From: Prevotellaceae bacterium
GTDB taxonomy: Bacteria; Bacteroidota; Bacteroidia; Bacteroidales; Bacteroidaceae
Reading direction: 5' to 3'
NCBI GenBank assembly: GCA_019420585.1
Contig: JAHZGX010000002.1
Coordinates: 34,272-98,271, forward strand
Length of the DNA: 64,000 nt
The position numbers were made by a program, and so were the translations under genes. This document shows, one piece after another, positions 36,648-45,153 of the stretch; the first letter of the stretch is position 1, and every line of letters begins with the position of its first letter. The notes below the pieces were generated by a model. It was not told where the DNA came from. It was given only the letters and a program-made list of their open reading frames with translations, and made no database searches.

Positions 36648-37748
36648 ATGGAACAGAACGAACTGAAAGACATCATCTCCCTGTTTGCCACACAAGGCAC
36701 GGTAAGCGAGATAAAGCCTTTGGGCGAGGGACTTATCAATGACACCTACCTGGTAAGGACAACCGAGGCAGATCAACCTGACTATGTACTGCAGCGGGTG
36801 AACGAGAACGTGTTCCCCGATGTAGACATGGTCATGCGCAATATCGAGGCCGTCACCACACACATCCGCAGGAAACTGGAAGCAGAGGGCGTAAAGGACA
36901 TTGCCAGGCGCGTGCTGCAGTTCATTCCCCTGCGTCAAAGTGAAAGGCTCTACACCGTGGTGAACGGGAAGTACTGGAGACTCATGGTATTCATTCCCAA
37001 CGCCATCACCAAACAGGCCATCAACGCCGAGAGCAGCCGTGCAGCCGGACTGGCCTTCGGACAATTCCAGTCCATGCTGGCAGATTTGCCCGTGCAGTTG
37101 GGCGAGACCATCAAGGACTTCCACAACATGGAGTTCCGCCTGGAGCAACTTCGCGAAGCACTCAAGGCAGACCCAGCAGGACGTGCCAGTGAACCACGCG
37201 TGCAGGAGATGCTGGCCGTCATCAATGACCGGGCAAAGGAAATGTGCAAGGCAGAGCGCATGGGACGCGAAGGCATCCTACCCAAACGGGTGTGCCACTG
37301 CGACACGAAAGTGAACAACATGATGTTTGATAACCACAACAACGTACTCTGCGTAATAGATTTGGACACCGTGATGCCCAACTTCATCTTCTCAGATTAC
37401 GGCGACTTCCTGCGCACCGGAGCCAACTACGTGGCCGAAGACTGCCCGGATATGGAGAAGGTGGGCTTCAACATGGACATATTCAAGACTTTCACCGAAG
37501 GATACCTCAAGGGAGCCGGAAATTTCCTCCTGCCCGTGGAAATTGAAAACCTGCCCTATGCTGCCGCCCTGTTCCCCTACATGCAGTGCGTGCGTTTCCT
37601 GTGGGACTACATCAGCGGAGACAAGTACTGGAAGTGCAAGTACCCCGGCCACAACTTTGACCGTGCCAACAACCAACTTCACCTCTTCCTCAGTGCCGAG
37701 AGCCATTACGGAGAAATGATGGAGTTCATTGCTGCACAGAAAAACTAA
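36648..37748 (+). CDS. Phosphotransferase (APH fold), N-acetylhexosamine kinase-like
   Basis: The 366-residue protein is a small-molecule kinase of the aminoglycoside-phosphotransferase fold. GEGLINDTYLV near residue 26 is the nucleotide loop, VCHCDTKVNNMMFD near residue 217 is the catalytic HxDxxxxN loop, and CVIDLDTVMPNFIFSDYGD near residue 232 gives the DFG-like metal-binding Asp. The pattern is closest to NahK-type sugar-1-kinases that feed nucleotide-sugar synthesis, which suits the neighbouring rfb genes, but substrate is not proven. The start at 36648 is chosen over 36561 because the latter runs inside the previous gene. A strong terminator follows at 37838-37890. Confidence 0.8.
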   Translation: MEQNELKDIISLFATQGTVSEIKPLGEGLINDTYLVRTTEADQPDYVLQRVNENVFPDVDMVMRNIEAVTTHIRRKLEAEGVKDIARRVLQFIPLRQSERLYTVVNGKYWRLMVFIPNAITKQAINAESSRAAGLAFGQFQSMLADLPVQLGETIKDFHNMEFRLEQLREALKADPAGRASEPRVQEMLAVINDRAKEMCKAERMGREGILPKRVCHCDTKVNNMMFDNHNNVLCVIDLDTVMPNFIFSDYGDFLRTGANYVAEDCPDMEKVGFNMDIFKTFTEGYLKGAGNFLLPVEIENLPYAAALFPYMQCVRFLWDYISGDKYWKCKYPGHNFDRANNQLHLFLSAESHYGEMMEFIAAQKN

Positions 37749-37837
37749 AGCAGAGAACAAACGTGCCAAAGGCACAATTGAAAGATGCTAAAAGGCTCAG
37801 GAAGGGTTAATATTTCCTAATCAGAACAACAAAACCG

Positions 37838-37890
37838 ACCATGTAAAGGAATGCCATACGGACAAATGGCGTACCTTTACATGGTTTTTT
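37838..37890 (+). terminator. Intrinsic terminator of the rfb-kinase unit
   Basis: A perfect 12-bp stem (ACCATGTAAAGG at 37838-37849 with CCTTTACATGGT at 37874-37885) followed by TTTTT. Confidence 0.85.
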
Positions 37891-38023
37891 ATGCCCCGTG
37901 GCATGGCCGCCGCACCGCAGCCCGCGATGGGCAGATACTTGCTCCGTTGCAGGGCGAAGGGTACAAAACCCGCCGACAGACAGAATTCACAAAAGTCACT
38001 GAAAATAGCAAAAGGAGAAAAGT

Positions 38024-39400
38024 ATGGAAGACAAGAAGATTAGAAATTACGCATTTAGGAGTATGATAAAGAAATACGTAAGCAGCAGCATGCTGCTGGT
38101 GATTGCCACGCTGGCGGCACTCATCGTGGCCAACAGCCCGTGGGGAGATGCCTACCGGCACATCTGGGAAATGCCCGTAAGCCTGAGCGTGGGCGGATTC
38201 AACCTGTTCAGCCACGGTGGACACGCCATGTCGCTGGGCGATTTCATCAGTGACTTCCTCATGGCAATATTCTTCCTGAGCGTAGGCTTGGAAATCAAAC
38301 GCGAGGTGCTGTGCGGTGAACTATCATCGGTAAAGAAGGCACTTGCACCCATCATAGGTGCATGCGGAGGCATGCTGGTGCCTGTGATTGTGTTCTATCT
38401 TGTATGCCCCAAGGACCCTATCATGGAACGAGGCATGGCGATACCCATGGCCACCGACATAGCCTTCTCGCTGGGAGTGCTGAGCATATTCAGTAAACGA
38501 TGTCCCACAAGCCTCAAGATATTCCTGGCTGCACTGGCTGTGGCCGATGACTTGGGCGGCATCATCGTAATAGCCATACGCTACACAGACAACCTAAACT
38601 GGAAATTTCTGGACGGTGCAGCATTGTGTGTGATTTTCCTTGCCCTATGTAACTGGCGGCAGGTACGCAGCAAGTCACTCTATACAACTGTGGGGGTGGC
38701 TCTGTGGTATTGTATGCTCAACAGCGGCATACATGCCACGATAGCCGGTGTGGTGCTCGCTTTCTGCATCCCCGCCAATCTGCCCAACGGCACGAAGTAT
38801 TACATCAACCGCATACGCAAGAATCTGAGCAAGTTCCCGGTCACCGAAACAACGGCCGCCGACCGCAACAAGCCCGTAGTACTCACCGATGATGAGATAC
38901 ACATGCTCAAGAGTGTGGAGAGTGCCAGTGACCACTTGATAAGTCCCCTGCAAGACTTGGAGGACGCTCTGAAAAGACCCATCAATTACTTCGTCATTCC
39001 CCTGTTCGCCTTTGCAAATGCCGGCGTGAACTTTGCAGGAATGAGCCTCGCAAGCCTTTTCAGTGGTGTAGGACTGGCCGTATTCCTCGGCTTGCTTGTC
39101 GGTAAGTTCGCCGGCGTGTTCAGTGCAACGTGGCTCTTCATCAAACTGCGCGTCATACAGAAGCCCGAAGGTGCCACATGGGCTTCCTTCGCAAGCGTCT
39201 GCATGATATGCGGCATAGGCTTTACCGTGAGCATGTTCATGGCAGGCCTGAGTTATCCGGCCGAACATGCCGACCTGCTCAACGATGCCAAGTTGGGTAT
39301 CCTCATGGGCACAATTGCCTCGGCAGTGGCAGGCAGCCTGATGCTAAACGCCACCCTTCCAAAGGAGCAGCCCGACATGGCCGCCGGTGGTGCTGAATAG
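38024..39400 (+). CDS. nhaA: Na+/H+ antiporter NhaA
   Basis: The 458-residue inner-membrane protein exchanges sodium (or lithium) for protons and controls pH. Marks: MATDIAFSLGVLSIFSKRCP near residue 142 and the essential Asp pair in LAVADDLGGIIVIA near residue 180, followed by VALWYCMLNSGIHATIAGV and, near the end, GIGFTVSMFMAGLSY. Compared with the 388-residue E. coli protein it carries a cytoplasmic insertion of about 50 charged residues near 265-320 (LSKFPVTETTAADRNKP onward), common in Bacteroidota NhaA. Its last 57 bases overlap the converging metallophosphoesterase gene. Confidence 0.95.
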   Translation: MEDKKIRNYAFRSMIKKYVSSSMLLVIATLAALIVANSPWGDAYRHIWEMPVSLSVGGFNLFSHGGHAMSLGDFISDFLMAIFFLSVGLEIKREVLCGELSSVKKALAPIIGACGGMLVPVIVFYLVCPKDPIMERGMAIPMATDIAFSLGVLSIFSKRCPTSLKIFLAALAVADDLGGIIVIAIRYTDNLNWKFLDGAALCVIFLALCNWRQVRSKSLYTTVGVALWYCMLNSGIHATIAGVVLAFCIPANLPNGTKYYINRIRKNLSKFPVTETTAADRNKPVVLTDDEIHMLKSVESASDHLISPLQDLEDALKRPINYFVIPLFAFANAGVNFAGMSLASLFSGVGLAVFLGLLVGKFAGVFSATWLFIKLRVIQKPEGATWASFASVCMICGIGFTVSMFMAGLSYPAEHADLLNDAKLGILMGTIASAVAGSLMLNATLPKEQPDMAAGGAE

Positions 39401-41218
39401 CACCCTGCGCCCGGTCAAAGGAACCACAGTATTGACCAGCGAACAGCCCACATGGTGACGCCACAGCAAGCGTCCCGTGTGGGCTTCTGTGGCAAATATC
39501 ATCCCTTCCTTCGTACTGCAGTACACCACCCCATCAAGTTCCTGAGGCATGTTGGGAGCAATCTCATAGCCGAACCCAACGTTTGTGGCATAAAGTTCCC
39601 GGGGCACATCACCCTCTGCGCTGTAACATACCAGGCTGTCACGCATGGTCTTGCTGTACACACGCCGATGGTCGGCACTCAGCCCTACCGTCTCACGCAC
39701 CATGGACTGATAAGTGCGCCAGATGGTTTTTCCCGTCTGGGCATCTATGCAGGTCAGAGCACGCTCGGGGTCGGCAATGAAGATGCGTCCCGCTGTCTCC
39801 ACGGGCCATACGGCGGCCGGACTGTAATGCATGTCGTCCCTTGCCACCCCACGCCATTTCCATTGCAATGACCCATCCTGCACATTAAGGCTGTAAAGAT
39901 ACATGTCCCAGGCTCCAAACACCACATGACTATCGGTCACCAGCGGCTTGGCCTCGATGTAGCCCTCCACTCCGGCATACGTCCAACGCACTTCACCTGA
40001 CTTCACATCTATGGCTCTCATGCAATGGTCGCTGGCTCCCACATAGGCAATACCGTCCCTGATGGCAACGGCACCCAGCACAGGAGCATCGGCCTTCACC
40101 GTCCATCTTACCTTTCCATTGTGGGTGTTCAGTCCATATATATGTCCGTCGGCACTGGGAACCACCAGTACCCCACGCCAGGCAGCGGGTGTGCCTATGA
40201 TGCGTGCACCTGTACTGAAAGTCCACAGACTCTTCCCGTCCTTCAAGGCATAGGCCGTCACGCATCCGGCATCATCGCCTACAAACACGCGCTTCCCCTC
40301 CACAGCCGGCGTGCTGTACACGCTCACGCCAGACTGATGAAGCCACACACGCTCCACTTGGCTGTATGTCACGTTATCCGAACTGTCAGGGTACTCCCGG
40401 GCACCCGCATCGGGATTGAGCACATTACCCTCCACGTCACGTATGGGACCATGCATGGCATAAGAAGCATAAAGCATGGGATGAGTCTTGGCGTTCATTA
40501 CCGTAAGGCTGATGCTGTCCCGCGTCACCTCATACAGGCCGAATCCCGTGCCCGTGTCCTGCTCCCGTATGTTGGAGCGGAGCAGGATGCCGGGGATACC
40601 GTCATAGGACAAGTTGCGCAGACTATGGTAATGGCCGCCTATGCAAAGACGCACATTGTAATGCCGCAAGAGGTCGGTCACCTCAAACCAGTTGTCCACA
40701 TCCCCCTTGAGCAGCGGATAGTGTGTAACAATGATGACCGGTTCGTCCTTGGGATAAGAATCGAGTCGCTCCTTGAGCCAAGCCAAGTCCTGAGCCACCA
40801 CATGCCCGTAAGCCATGCGCATCAGCGGGCCGGTGTTGAAGCCAAGGAAATGTACGCCCTCATATTCAAACTCAAACCGTTCATAACCGAAGATGTCCTT
40901 CCAAGCCATGCAACCGGAATCACTCCACTTGGTTTCATGGTTGCCCATTATTATATAATAAGGATAGCGCAAGCGGTCAAAGCACCTCTTGGCTTCGCTC
41001 ATGGCCATCCTGTCACCATCGTCACTGATGTCACCGGTGATGAGCACGAAGTCCAAACTGTCCAGGCTGTTGATTCTCTCGATACTCTCCTGCAACTGCT
41101 CCTGCCTCTCCGGCATCTTGGAATTCAGATGGATGTCGGTCAACTGTGCAAAACGAAAGTGCTGGGCCACCGCAGTGCAGCCCAGCATCATAAGGGTCAA
41201 AAAGAGTTTATGTCTCAT
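39344..41218 (-). CDS. Secreted metallophosphoesterase fused to a PQQ-like beta-propeller
   Basis: The 624-residue protein has a signal peptide (ending near CTAVAQ). Residues about 20-260 are a calcineurin-type phosphoesterase with its metal sites: QLTDIHLN, GDISDDGD, GNHETKW, VTHYPLLKGD and GGHYHSLRN. Residues about 310-624 are a beta-propeller of PQQ-type blades (VSVYSTPAVEGKRVFVGDD, GKSLWTFSTGARIIGTPAAW and repeats of V..G..DG.I..L). The substrate is unknown; the propeller may bind a ligand or protein. The ATG at 41218 overlaps the stop of the upstream gene by four bases; a start at 41227 is also possible. Its 3' end overlaps nhaA. Confidence 0.85.
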   Translation of the reverse strand: MRHKLFLTLMMLGCTAVAQHFRFAQLTDIHLNSKMPERQEQLQESIERINSLDSLDFVLITGDISDDGDRMAMSEAKRCFDRLRYPYYIIMGNHETKWSDSGCMAWKDIFGYERFEFEYEGVHFLGFNTGPLMRMAYGHVVAQDLAWLKERLDSYPKDEPVIIVTHYPLLKGDVDNWFEVTDLLRHYNVRLCIGGHYHSLRNLSYDGIPGILLRSNIREQDTGTGFGLYEVTRDSISLTVMNAKTHPMLYASYAMHGPIRDVEGNVLNPDAGAREYPDSSDNVTYSQVERVWLHQSGVSVYSTPAVEGKRVFVGDDAGCVTAYALKDGKSLWTFSTGARIIGTPAAWRGVLVVPSADGHIYGLNTHNGKVRWTVKADAPVLGAVAIRDGIAYVGASDHCMRAIDVKSGEVRWTYAGVEGYIEAKPLVTDSHVVFGAWDMYLYSLNVQDGSLQWKWRGVARDDMHYSPAAVWPVETAGRIFIADPERALTCIDAQTGKTIWRTYQSMVRETVGLSADHRRVYSKTMRDSLVCYSAEGDVPRELYATNVGFGYEIAPNMPQELDGVVYCSTKEGMIFATEAHTGRLLWRHHVGCSLVNTVVPLTGRRVLFSTTGGHVGLLLWKGGV

Positions 41219-43113
41219 TTCTTCCAAATATATCTGTACGCAAATCTTCTGTTCGGAGCCGTATCACCTGACGTGCACAGCGAGATAATGTCCGTCAGTT
41301 CGGTGGGATTGTCTGCCCACTTAAAGTCAAGTGACAGGTCATTGCCTTTTTTCCCTATAGCCTTGCGGGGAACAGCAAGTTCCATCACTTTGTCCTTCAT
41401 GGCATACGGGAGGTCGCACACATACGTCCACTCTGACCTTGCCTCATCATATCGCATGAGCGTGGTGGTGTGTCCGTCCTTTACCGAACGGTTTATTACA
41501 TAATCATATCCTTGCCATCCCGTTGCCTGACTTTGGTCCGTATTGAGGAAGAGAAGCATCCAGTTGGGGTCGGTACAAGGGGTAATGGGACTGTCGGTCT
41601 CCACTGCGAAGTACAGGTTCTTCTTGTCCACCGCCACATGTGAGCGTATGATATCATTGCGTCCGGTGCGGTCTGTATAGTGCAGATTCCCGTAGCCATC
41701 GTGGTCACGATGGATTACATCGCCACGGGTATCAGCAAAGTCATTGGTCAGCAATGGCCAGTCACACAGGTCTCCATCCACTGTTACCGTATGCAGTCCA
41801 CGAAACACAGGTATGGTATCCACACCCTTGTAGCGACGTATGTTCTCTGCCATCTGCATGTAATAATTGTCAGTCCATCCACCCTTCATGGGAGCAATGG
41901 TGCGGTTGAACTCTGCGTTGTACTGGTCAACAAAGTAAAAGGGATTCTCGCGCCCCAGAAAAGTAGTGGGACCTGCCGCCTGTCCCGAGGGATCCTTGCC
42001 ACTGCGATACTTGCCGGCAGTCCACTCGTTCCAGTCGTTCAGATAGATGAAGTCGGGGTCGACCTGCAGTGCTTCATTCCATCTGTCTTGGAAATAGATG
42101 CCGTACTGCGTAGGGTTCTGCACCACGCTGTCTGCTGCAAGGCAATAGGTGGGCACGGGCATGTCATGGTCATCCAGTTGTGGCTCACCCGATTCACGGC
42201 GCCAACTCTTGCCCACGATGCTGATAGGATGCTGAGCGGGGGTAACTGCCATTTCCTCCATACGCCCCTGATGGCGCGAACAGAGTTGGTCGGGAGCCAG
42301 TTCCTTCACATTCTTGTCATGCAGGTCATAGCCAAAACTCCAGTTATCCTCCTGCCCCACATAGCGGCGTCCAGCCCATTCGTAATAGCCCCACCACATG
42401 TTCCTCAAGGTAAAGAACTGCTTCACCTCGTCAGAGTAGTCAGCCAAGTTCTTCTCCCCACCATTGGGATTGGCATCAACCGAGGGAGTGGCATTATACA
42501 GGAGAAGGGGCTTGCCGTCCCAATAAAACCAGCAGTCCTGGTATTTGGGCATCTTGTAGAAATGCTCGTAAAGGCTCTGCACCACAGTAATCACATTGCC
42601 GTTGAAGGCCCAAAAGCAGAATTTCGGCACCCGGTTACCCTCGGCCTTCATTTCCTGCATGGTCTTGAAGAGAACCTCCCACTCGTCCCAGTAAAGCACC
42701 GCATTGGTCACATCCATGATGAGTACATCTACTCCTGCATCGGCCAACATGGAAAGGTCATGCCTGATGACATACTTGTCGCGGCTCAGGAAGTAGCCAT
42801 ATTCCGGCTCGCCCCAGTGATAGGAAGGCCCTGTCCATGCCTTGCTGTCCCAACTCATGCGTGCGCCGGGATCTTCATCAAGCACTTTCGTCACGTCACA
42901 TCTGTACTCCGCTCCATTGTGCAGCCCTTGTGTGTGCCAGGTGATATAGAAGATTCCCACCGTGCGAGGCTTACCGTCACGCTTCAGCGGAGCCTCCTGT
43001 GCCGAAGGCATCGTGCGCCCCAATGCATCCGTGGCCACCCATGTGGCTGTGGACTGCGCCTTGCCGCTCAGAGCCAACAGCCCTGCAAGCAGCATACATC
43101 CAAATCGTCTCAT
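41215..43113 (-). CDS. Secreted GH71/GH99-like protein with C-terminal CBM9-like domain
   Basis: The 632-residue protein has a signal peptide (cleavage after LSGKAQ). Residues about 45-450 show a TIM-barrel pattern with GIFYITWH, YHWGEPEYGYFLSRDK, DVLIMDVTNAVLYWDEW, CFWAFNG and FIYLNDWNEWTAG, which resembles the GH71/GH99-like family; the WNEW motif is common there for a substrate-binding or catalytic site. Residues about 475-625 look like a CBM9/DOMON-type sandwich (GDLCDWPLLTNDF, KKNLYFAVETDSP). It is probably translationally coupled to the downstream metallophosphoesterase. Specificity cannot be given; other unnamed TIM-barrel glycosidase families are possible. Confidence 0.6.
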   Translation of the reverse strand: MRRFGCMLLAGLLALSGKAQSTATWVATDALGRTMPSAQEAPLKRDGKPRTVGIFYITWHTQGLHNGAEYRCDVTKVLDEDPGARMSWDSKAWTGPSYHWGEPEYGYFLSRDKYVIRHDLSMLADAGVDVLIMDVTNAVLYWDEWEVLFKTMQEMKAEGNRVPKFCFWAFNGNVITVVQSLYEHFYKMPKYQDCWFYWDGKPLLLYNATPSVDANPNGGEKNLADYSDEVKQFFTLRNMWWGYYEWAGRRYVGQEDNWSFGYDLHDKNVKELAPDQLCSRHQGRMEEMAVTPAQHPISIVGKSWRRESGEPQLDDHDMPVPTYCLAADSVVQNPTQYGIYFQDRWNEALQVDPDFIYLNDWNEWTAGKYRSGKDPSGQAAGPTTFLGRENPFYFVDQYNAEFNRTIAPMKGGWTDNYYMQMAENIRRYKGVDTIPVFRGLHTVTVDGDLCDWPLLTNDFADTRGDVIHRDHDGYGNLHYTDRTGRNDIIRSHVAVDKKNLYFAVETDSPITPCTDPNWMLLFLNTDQSQATGWQGYDYVINRSVKDGHTTTLMRYDEARSEWTYVCDLPYAMKDKVMELAVPRKAIGKKGNDLSLDFKWADNPTELTDIISLCTSGDTAPNRRFAYRYIWKK

Positions 43114-43173
43114 CAGAAAAGTCTTAGGTTAACGTTCAAGAAAAAGCCTCCGCAGCGCGGAGCACCGGCAAGG

Positions 43174-44976
43174 TCAATCCTTGCCGGCACGCTTGCGCTC
43201 CAGATGGTCAAGGATAACCTTACGCATACGCATGCTCTTGGGAGTCACCTCCACGTATTCGTCACCCTTGATATATTCCAGTGCCTCCTCCAGCGAGAAG
43301 ATAGTGGCGGGAATGATACGCGCCTTCTCATCCGTTCCACTGGCTCGCACGTTGGTCAGTTGTTTGGCCTTGCACACGTTGATCACGAGATCATTATCAT
43401 GCACATGTTCGCCCACCACCTGTCCGGCATACACCTGCTCCTGCGGTTCAATGAAGAAGCGGCCGCGATCCTGCAGGTGGTCAATGGCATAGGCATAGGC
43501 ATTGCCCGTCTCCAAGGCTATCATAGAACCGTTGGTACGGCGGATTATCTCGCCCTTGAAGGGCTGATACTCCTTGAAGCGATGCGCCATGATAGCCTCA
43601 CCCTGGCTGGCGGTAAGCACATTGGTGCGCAGTCCGATGATGCCTCGGCTGGGTATCTGGAACTCTATGTTCACCCTGTCACCCTGCGACTCCATGCTTG
43701 TGAGTTCGCCCTTACGGCGTGTCACCATGTCTATCATACGGCTGGAGAACTCCTCGGGCACGTTGATGGTGAGTTCCTCAATGGGTTCGCACTTCTGCCC
43801 GTCTATCTCCTTATATATTACCTGCGGCTGTCCCACCTGCAGTTCATAGCCTTCACGACGCATGGTCTCAATAAGTACCGACAAGTGGAGCACACCTCTC
43901 CCGCTCACAATCCAGCGGTCGGTGTATCCCTCAACCAGGCTCACGCGCAATGCCAGGTTCTTCTCCAACTCACGCTCCAGGCGTTCGCCAATGTGACGAC
44001 TGGTGCAGAACTTACCTTCCTTGCCAAAGAAGGGACTGTCATTGATGGTGAAGAGCATGCTCATCGTGGGCTCGTCAATGCTGATGGTGGGCAGTGGTTC
44101 GGGGTTCTCAGCATCGCAGATGGTATCTCCAATCTCGAAGTGTTCCAAACCTACAATGGCACAGATGTCACCCGAAGACACCTCGGGAATGCGTTGCCGC
44201 CCCATGCCGGTAAAGGTGTGGAGTTCCTTGATGCGCGTCTTCTCCATGCTCCCGTCTCGGTGAGCCACGGTGATGTTCATGCCTTCTTGCAATGTGCCGC
44301 GGTGCACGCGCCCCACGGCGATGCGTCCCGTATAGTTGGAATAGTCCAGGCTCGTTATCAGCATCTGCGGTGTACCCTCTAACTGCTCGGGGGCAGGTAT
44401 GTTGGTCACGATGCTGTCCAGCAGATACAGGATGTCTTCAGTTGGCTTCTGCCAATCGGGGCCCATCCATCCATTCTTGGCCGAACCGTATACCACGGGG
44501 AAGTCAAGTTGCTCCTCAGTGGCATCAAGGTCGCACATAAGGTCGAACACCATTTCATACACCTCCTCGGGACGGCAGTTGGGCTTGTCAACCTTGTTGA
44601 CCACCACAATGGGCTTGAGGCCTATCTGCAGGGCTTTCTGCAGCACGAAGCGCGTCTGGGGCATCGGTCCTTCAAACGCGTCAACCAGCAGGATGCAGCC
44701 GTCGGCCATGTTGAGCACGCGCTCCACCTCGCCTCCGAAATCACTGTGTCCCGGTGTGTCAATGATGTTTATCTTGGTACCCTTGTAATTGATGGAGACA
44801 TTTTTGCTCAGGATAGTTATGCCACGCTCCCGCTCCAGTTCGTTGTTATCCAACATCAAATCGTTTGTCTGCTGGTTCTCACGGAACAGGTTTCCAGCCA
44901 GCAGCATCTTGTCCACCAGAGTGGTCTTCCCATGGTCCACATGGGCAATAATGGCAATGTTTCTGATACTCTGCAT
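43174..44976 (-). CDS. typA: Ribosome-associated GTPase TypA/BipA
   Basis: The 600-residue translational GTPase has the G1 motif AHVDHGKTTLVDKM at residue 10, effector region RGITILSKN, G3 DTPGHSDFGGEVERVL, and G4 NKVDKPNCRP, then the EF-G-like domains II, III and V and the BipA-specific C-terminal domain (RTNVLTASQGEAIMAHRF; GQVVGEHVHDNDLVINVCK). It acts on the ribosome during assembly and stress or cold. The start at 44976 (MQSIRN) is the family start; an upstream Met at 45009 lies in the promoter-like region. Length and motifs are complete. Confidence 0.96.
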   Translation of the reverse strand: MQSIRNIAIIAHVDHGKTTLVDKMLLAGNLFRENQQTNDLMLDNNELERERGITILSKNVSINYKGTKINIIDTPGHSDFGGEVERVLNMADGCILLVDAFEGPMPQTRFVLQKALQIGLKPIVVVNKVDKPNCRPEEVYEMVFDLMCDLDATEEQLDFPVVYGSAKNGWMGPDWQKPTEDILYLLDSIVTNIPAPEQLEGTPQMLITSLDYSNYTGRIAVGRVHRGTLQEGMNITVAHRDGSMEKTRIKELHTFTGMGRQRIPEVSSGDICAIVGLEHFEIGDTICDAENPEPLPTISIDEPTMSMLFTINDSPFFGKEGKFCTSRHIGERLERELEKNLALRVSLVEGYTDRWIVSGRGVLHLSVLIETMRREGYELQVGQPQVIYKEIDGQKCEPIEELTINVPEEFSSRMIDMVTRRKGELTSMESQGDRVNIEFQIPSRGIIGLRTNVLTASQGEAIMAHRFKEYQPFKGEIIRRTNGSMIALETGNAYAYAIDHLQDRGRFFIEPQEQVYAGQVVGEHVHDNDLVINVCKAKQLTNVRASGTDEKARIIPATIFSLEEALEYIKGDEYVEVTPKSMRMRKVILDHLERKRAGKD

Positions 44977-45006
44977 ATATATATAGTCTCTCCTTAAACT
45001 TGTGCG

Positions 45007-45014
45007 CAAAGGTA
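45007..45014 (-). promoter_or_regulatory. Promoter -7 element of typA
   Basis: Read leftward TACCTTTG, 31 bases before the ATG at 44976; no -33 TTTG at the standard distance. It supports the shorter typA start. Confidence 0.5.
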
Positions 45015-45092
45015 CGACATTTTATCCAAGGGCTGTCGCGTCCGCGCTCGTTATTTGGGAGATAGGCATCCATTTGGCCGCCGGCATGCACA

Positions 45093-45130
45093 CGTGCCCC
45101 GGGACAGGTACTTTCCCGTTCCGGGGCACG
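45093..45130 (-). terminator. Hairpin after gdhA
   Basis: A perfect 10-bp stem (CGTGCCCCGG at 45093-45102 with CCGGGGCACG at 45121-45130) 24 bases past the gdhA stop. No U-run follows on the leftward strand, so termination is only probable. Confidence 0.5.
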
Positions 45131-45153
45131 CAAGCATACCGACACCATGTGCC

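Noticed and set aside
40025..41503. A 492-codon open frame on the + strand
   Set aside because: Antisense to the metallophosphoesterase and the end of the GH71/99-like gene; no protein-like composition.
41680..44382. A 900-codon open frame on the + strand
   Set aside because: It lies antisense to the GH71/99-like gene and typA, which have clear family motifs. The frame is an effect of codon usage in those genes and has no recognisable domain.
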